64,000 bases of DNA from assembly GCF_024228315.1 (NCBI RefSeq), contig NZ_CP100458.1, positions 1 to 64,000 on the forward strand, in the 5' to 3' direction. Source of the stretch: Halomarina pelagica (GTDB lineage Archaea > Halobacteriota > Halobacteria > Halobacteriales > Haloarculaceae). Numbering within the stretch: the first letter of the stretch is position 1; each line of letters begins with the position of its first letter. Of the stretch, positions 60,801 through 64,000 are shown piece after piece. The notes below the pieces were generated by a model. That model was not told where the DNA came from. It saw nothing but the letters and a program-made list of their open reading frames with translations, and searched no databases. The translations under genes were made by a program, and so were the position numbers.

Positions 60801-61448
60801 GGGCGTCTCGACGACTACCAGGTGTTCCAGAACTTCCTCGGCAGCGAATGGCAGGAGTTCGAACGACTCGCTGACTCGTCTGATTACGTCGAAATCAGCG
60901 ACAGTGTACGTGACGCCGCAGCACGGCTCGAGAGTGAGCTCAACTCCGAGGGAATCATCGACAATTGGTCTGACGTGGAGACGGATTACACCACCGTCGC
61001 CGACGCCTACGCTCGAACCTACGAAACGCTGTACGAGAACCGGCACGAGGAATATGCAGCGGCCGCAGATGCAGTCCGTGAGTATGGGAGCGAGTTAGAG
61101 GAGAATAACCTCCAGAAGGCGCTCCGACCGCTCACTAGTAAGAGTGGAGACGGTTCGATCTCAGTCACAGTCAGTGGGAGATCCCACCTCAACCTCGACC
61201 CAAGTATGGAGATGCTGATTACCCATATGGAAGCGGTTGAGGTGTACAAAGACCAGGCAATGAGCAGGGTCGACGATCTTCGTCCTGACGACGACGAAGT
61301 CACCCACCACCGCATCGACCTCGACGAGTACTTCGGAACGGTCGTCGTCACCTCCCAGGATGACCTGGAAGCCCCAATTGACCGTCTGCGCACCGAAGTG
61401 CTGGATCTCCTCGACGACGACGGAGACGTCGAAATCCGATTCGATTAA
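57828..61448 (+). CDS. brxC: BrxC/PglY, large BREX P-loop ATPase
   Basis: A 1206-residue protein. The P-loop GFFGSGKSHF (G79-H84 around K82) follows the conserved start (DVFYRPINRHINRVVKVEQDD). The middle has FVFLDEISQFI, a Walker B-like strand, and a LWLGVTSQEKLEELV sensor, then long helical and coiled-coil stretches (about residues 640-720) and an acidic C-terminus. This is the BrxC (DUF6079/PglY) architecture, essential in BREX. It starts one base after brxB ends. Length matches BrxC proteins (about 1200). PglX follows after a 138-bp gap that includes an ATACTC/GAGTAT inverted repeat at 61494-61510. Confidence 0.9.
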   Translation: MSTESISKIEDVFYRPINRHINRVVKVEQDDRETIQQELDEYVLTGSLEKHYLDIFEGVLDTEHAATDETGIWISGFFGSGKSHFMKILGYVLENRTLPDGRSAAEAFKPRAHDETLKATVDSVSRKFDSEVLMFQIGSRTSRAGEDSITDVVNREFNRQQGYAEIPWVARLEEDLEKEGRYERFKESIETNEDRSWEDVQQNAAFIEPIIEDALIESVPSFDERDAKNAIQNVKDEPEITPASLAEKLLDYVENKETDGSSQARYFVFLDEISQFIGDNEQMLLELQSIAEEFGRQGMGKLWLGVTSQEKLEELVPGVLAQNLEESKVGDRFPHRYDLISDNLDTVVRDRILKKKGEATPALTDLYTDNEGLLSARYKLNSSRQMESIDRDSFVDCYPFLPYQLEILPRMFAALRGRGSDDRLTGRERTLIDVTQSVFNEPHNLRDKPLGTLATLDLVFDEIVEDIDDDDQRTIAEAEPHDVDADLARRALKSLYLLQRLDWIPNTAANIATTLYGEIGNLSSLESEVEEVLEQLVDEGYVGRGEDGYRFLQESERKLEQEIDSVKVNIGEIRRRSKEFVREALSGTETVGYEGQTFSVSIEADGETISDKGSIHLYAYSPVHQLKEEVDPRTLKTQSFDKGDTIYWIANDEDARELENQIERIKQIEQIVQEKRGQQLSSEEQEALDRKKEDLSRLQRNVEKSIKRSFQTGIQIYNGTETQLEESGTRLERIVQEPAREAVERVFTKLEDGLANVSNRNIEQIFGDLEGRSNPTVFDDLDVVSDGELNTKARIADEFIGEVKSREEAGNIPTGEALIEHFSKPPYGWSRDVVRLAGAVLFRNGSIMTTYKERAYDSYLDDGAQEVFTQISKFRDASFKERETVDISTRNDAKQLLDILFDKKVKQTDQEVARGITDAAGEWIEKCKERQTKLERSQFPLRDDVSRLQTILTEIRDKATSASRINAFLDHEDELRDLVDTVKDVVEFDEAGRLDDYQVFQNFLGSEWQEFERLADSSDYVEISDSVRDAAARLESELNSEGIIDNWSDVETDYTTVADAYARTYETLYENRHEEYAAAADAVREYGSELEENNLQKALRPLTSKSGDGSISVTVSGRSHLNLDPSMEMLITHMEAVEVYKDQAMSRVDDLRPDDDEVTHHRIDLDEYFGTVVVTSQDDLEAPIDRLRTEVLDLLDDDGDVEIRFD

Positions 61449-61586
61449 TCACAGTCTGGGCCGGCGCCCCCTCAGGGCCTGACCCATAAATTGATACTCG
61501 TCGTGAGTATTTCCCGAAGTATACCGCGTAACCGGGGTCCGGTTGGACCACGCGAGGACGCCCGGCACCACAATTCGATCTAATCC

Positions 61587-64000
61587 ATGTCCACGAAATC
61601 TCGACAAAACGGCCTCAGTTCAGATGACCGATCACAGATTCGGAGTGCAATTCTCAGCTCCCGCGAGATGCTGGAGTTGGAATTCGAGCGTCAGCTCGAA
61701 CGGTACGGCGTCTACGACGACGACCGTGTGCCCCTAAGCAAACTTGGACACCTTTCACTTCAAGACCGTGAGACGCGCCGGGAGATCGACGCAGCGCTCG
61801 AACGTGAACTAGAGGCGACCGAAGACTACCAACGAGCGTACCGCAACTACATTCGTGAGGCGACGAAGGAGTACCTCAACCGCTACGTCGGTCTGAAAAC
61901 CATCGAAGCGCGCGGGCTGGTCACAGAAACACTCACTACCAAAGCTGAGTACGGTAATCGATCCTATCTCCACTACACCGTCGGCGAAATCGCTGGCGAG
62001 TTAACCGACACGTCCGACGACGGTCTCGGTGTCGCGCTCGATCTCGCATTCCGGGAGATCGGTGCTGAGATTCGAATTCTATTCGAGGATACCGATTATA
62101 CGGCGATAGAACCAGAGTTCACAGTGCGTCGTGACGTGTTCGAGGAACTCGGTGAACTCGATGACGAGGCCTGGGCGGCTGATGAAGCGATCGGCTGGGT
62201 CTACCAGTACTTCGGTGAAAAGGAGCGTGAAGAGATCGACAAGCGAATCAAAGACGAGAACTACAAAGTACAAGATACCGACGTAGCGACGAAGACCCAA
62301 CTGTTCACTCCACGGTATATTGTGGAATATCTTGTGGACAACTCTCTCGGGCGAACATGGCTTGAGATGCACGGTGATGAGACCTCTATTGACGCTGAAG
62401 ACAATTGCTTCTATCTAACCCCAGTTGAGGAGTCATTGACCAACCGTAAGCCAAAAGACCCACAGGAAATCACAGTTCTCGATCCTGCCTGTGGTGGTGG
62501 CCACTTCCTATTCTATGCTTTCGATATACTGTATGAGATGTACAAAGAGAGGGCCGAAGTTGTTGAGTCGGAAATTCCCAGAGAAATACTAAGAAATAAT
62601 CTTTATGGGATTGACATTGATCCAGGTGCTGTTCAACTTGCTGCGCTAGCCCTTTATCTCAAGGCAAAGTCTATTGAGCCAGATGTGGAAATAGACCGGA
62701 TTAATATAGTTTCTGCAGACGCAATTCTTGTAAACGGGTCAAAAAAGCAAGAGGCAATAGATCAGCTTGATACTGAATTTGAACGAAAAATTCTCGAAAC
62801 AATTTGGGAGGGTCTTGAGAATATCCGAGAATGGGGTAGTTTAGTTCGGATTGAAAAACAGGTTGAACAGATTTTGGAAGAAAAAAGAGAAGCAATTCAA
62901 AAATCTGGTCAGACACAATTCTCTGAGGAAGGTCTAATAACACAGTCCTCGTTTGTCACAGGTAGCGGGGAAAGGTCATGGGAAGAAATGAAAGAGCAAC
63001 TGCTATCTGATGCCCAGGACCTCGCAAGTGAGGCACTAACACAGAATAATCCAGTTGATGAAATGTTCGCTGGTGAAGTTGTGAAGGGGGTGGAATTACT
63101 AGATGTTTTGATGGGTGAGTATGACGTTGTTGTAGCAAACCCTCCATATCTCGGTAGTAGAAAAATGGGTGATAAACTAAAGAATTTCACAAAAAGCGCA
63201 TATGAAACATATCGAGATCTCTACGCCCCCTTCATCCAGAGGAATATCGAATTGTCAAAGGTAGAAGGATATGTAGCAATGGTTACGCCGGAGAGCTTTA
63301 TGACTCAGTCTTCATATCAGGATATCCGTGAGTATATCATAAATAAAACGCAAGTTATAGACGGAGCACATTTATCCGGACATAGTTTTTCTATGAAAGA
63401 CCGTCCGTTTACGATCCCCTTTGTTCTTCGAAACTCCAATCCAGCTAATTTCGAATCTTCCAGATTTTATCGAATGACGCATGAACAAGATAATTATAAT
63501 TCTTACGAGAAGAAAATAGATGGTTTAAAACGAATCACCAAGACGCTCCGTCAAAATGAAATTGATGATGACGTATTTATTGTTGACCAGTCTGCCTTCA
63601 CAAAGATAGGAAAGAAGCCGATGGTCTATTGGTTTGGTGATGAGATTCTTAAACTATTCACCAATCATCAGAATGTGGGTGACTTTGCTGAAGTTGTTGT
63701 CGGACTACAAACTGGGGATGATGACCGGTTCATGCGATGTTGGTGGGAGGTAGAATCAGTTGAAGAAGATGATAGATATCAATGGATAATAAACGGGGAA
63801 AACGATGATGAATACTACGAATCTCCTAGTAAGGTTGTCCTGTGGGAAAATGAAGGAGAACAGATAAAAGATTACGGTGGAAGTAGACCTCAGAATGAGG
63901 AATATTATGGTAAGTCTGGCATAATATATAGGAAGTTCAGCAAGCTATTCACTACAAAAATACATCCAAAAAACCATATATTTAGCCAAACTACAAGATT
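61587..64000 (+). CDS. pglX: PglX adenine-specific methyltransferase of BREX (partial, runs off window)
   Basis: The first 804 codons from ATG 61587 are present, with no stop before the window end. The SAM-binding motif I is LDPACGGGHF (D299-G305), and the catalytic N6-adenine motif IV is NPPY (N518-Y521). A target-recognition region would follow beyond about residue 650. PglX methylates an asymmetric site to mark self DNA in BREX. A TATA-like ccataaat (61483) lies upstream, so it may have its own promoter besides read-through from brxC. From about 62380 the DNA becomes visibly AT-rich with long A/T runs, whereas the first 260 codons are GC-rich: a mosaic or recently recombined gene. Confidence 0.9.
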   Translation, partial: MSTKSRQNGLSSDDRSQIRSAILSSREMLELEFERQLERYGVYDDDRVPLSKLGHLSLQDRETRREIDAALERELEATEDYQRAYRNYIREATKEYLNRYVGLKTIEARGLVTETLTTKAEYGNRSYLHYTVGEIAGELTDTSDDGLGVALDLAFREIGAEIRILFEDTDYTAIEPEFTVRRDVFEELGELDDEAWAADEAIGWVYQYFGEKEREEIDKRIKDENYKVQDTDVATKTQLFTPRYIVEYLVDNSLGRTWLEMHGDETSIDAEDNCFYLTPVEESLTNRKPKDPQEITVLDPACGGGHFLFYAFDILYEMYKERAEVVESEIPREILRNNLYGIDIDPGAVQLAALALYLKAKSIEPDVEIDRINIVSADAILVNGSKKQEAIDQLDTEFERKILETIWEGLENIREWGSLVRIEKQVEQILEEKREAIQKSGQTQFSEEGLITQSSFVTGSGERSWEEMKEQLLSDAQDLASEALTQNNPVDEMFAGEVVKGVELLDVLMGEYDVVVANPPYLGSRKMGDKLKNFTKSAYETYRDLYAPFIQRNIELSKVEGYVAMVTPESFMTQSSYQDIREYIINKTQVIDGAHLSGHSFSMKDRPFTIPFVLRNSNPANFESSRFYRMTHEQDNYNSYEKKIDGLKRITKTLRQNEIDDDVFIVDQSAFTKIGKKPMVYWFGDEILKLFTNHQNVGDFAEVVVGLQTGDDDRFMRCWWEVESVEEDDRYQWIINGENDDEYYESPSKVVLWENEGEQIKDYGGSRPQNEEYYGKSGIIYRKFSKLFTTKIHPKNHIFSQTTR

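Overview
The window reads as part of a large haloarchaeal extrachromosomal or integrative conjugative element. The proteins are strongly acidic, and there is a TFIIB-family (TFB) factor, a Bat-type HTH regulator, archaeal promoters with leaderless starts, and families typical of halophilic archaea. Family calls rest on motifs read by eye; no database search was run. I saw no rRNA, tRNA or CRISPR array.

Layout. 0-2 kb: a ParA/centromere-protein pair inside clusters of CTATAG hexamers spaced exactly 12 bp apart, a likely partition centromere. 2-6.3 kb: a zinc-ribbon nuclease-like gene, a decayed TFB gene, a membrane-anchored protein and a truncated membrane gene. 6.4-9.4 kb: an HTH/PIN toxin-antitoxin-like pair, a winged-helix gene and a tyrosine recombinase. 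9.5-14.4 kb: a CBASS-like operon with two CD-NTases, a 2TM/beta-barrel effector and an unknown first gene, divergent from a CARF-winged-helix regulator. 14.6-17 kb: a receiver/GAF/HTH regulator. 17-28.5 kb: an archaeal type IV secretion/conjugation cluster (pilin-like, VirB6-like, membrane zinc/HNH protein, VirB4 partner, VirB4 ATPase, coupling-protein-like ATPase). 28.5-30.2 kb: hairpin repeats and a PrimPol-like replication gene.

The right half is a defence island. It holds an HNH nuclease, a DUF6361-PLD-helicase operon (31.7-38 kb), a two-gene nuclease-like operon (38.4-41 kb), a plasmid housekeeping block (41.8-55.8 kb: RPA-like protein, TFB, small zinc-finger and DUF proteins, ArdC-like antirestriction protein) interrupted by a PD-(D/E)XK plus tandem GIY-YIG pair, and a BREX operon (55.9 kb to the window end: BrxE-like, BrxA, BrxB, BrxC, partial PglX).

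The genes combine maintenance (ParA, primase, TA pair), transfer (T4SS, ArdC, RPA-like), regulation (TFB, Bat, CARF) and several layers of antiviral defence. The strongest unexplained signals are the 12-bp-periodic CTATAG arrays, a shared T-box-plus-hairpin leader before at least eleven small genes, GACGG-N-CCGTCTAGGG hairpin repeats before the primase gene, a perfect 16-bp palindrome in the BREX promoter, and the two-cyclase CBASS-like locus facing a CARF regulator.
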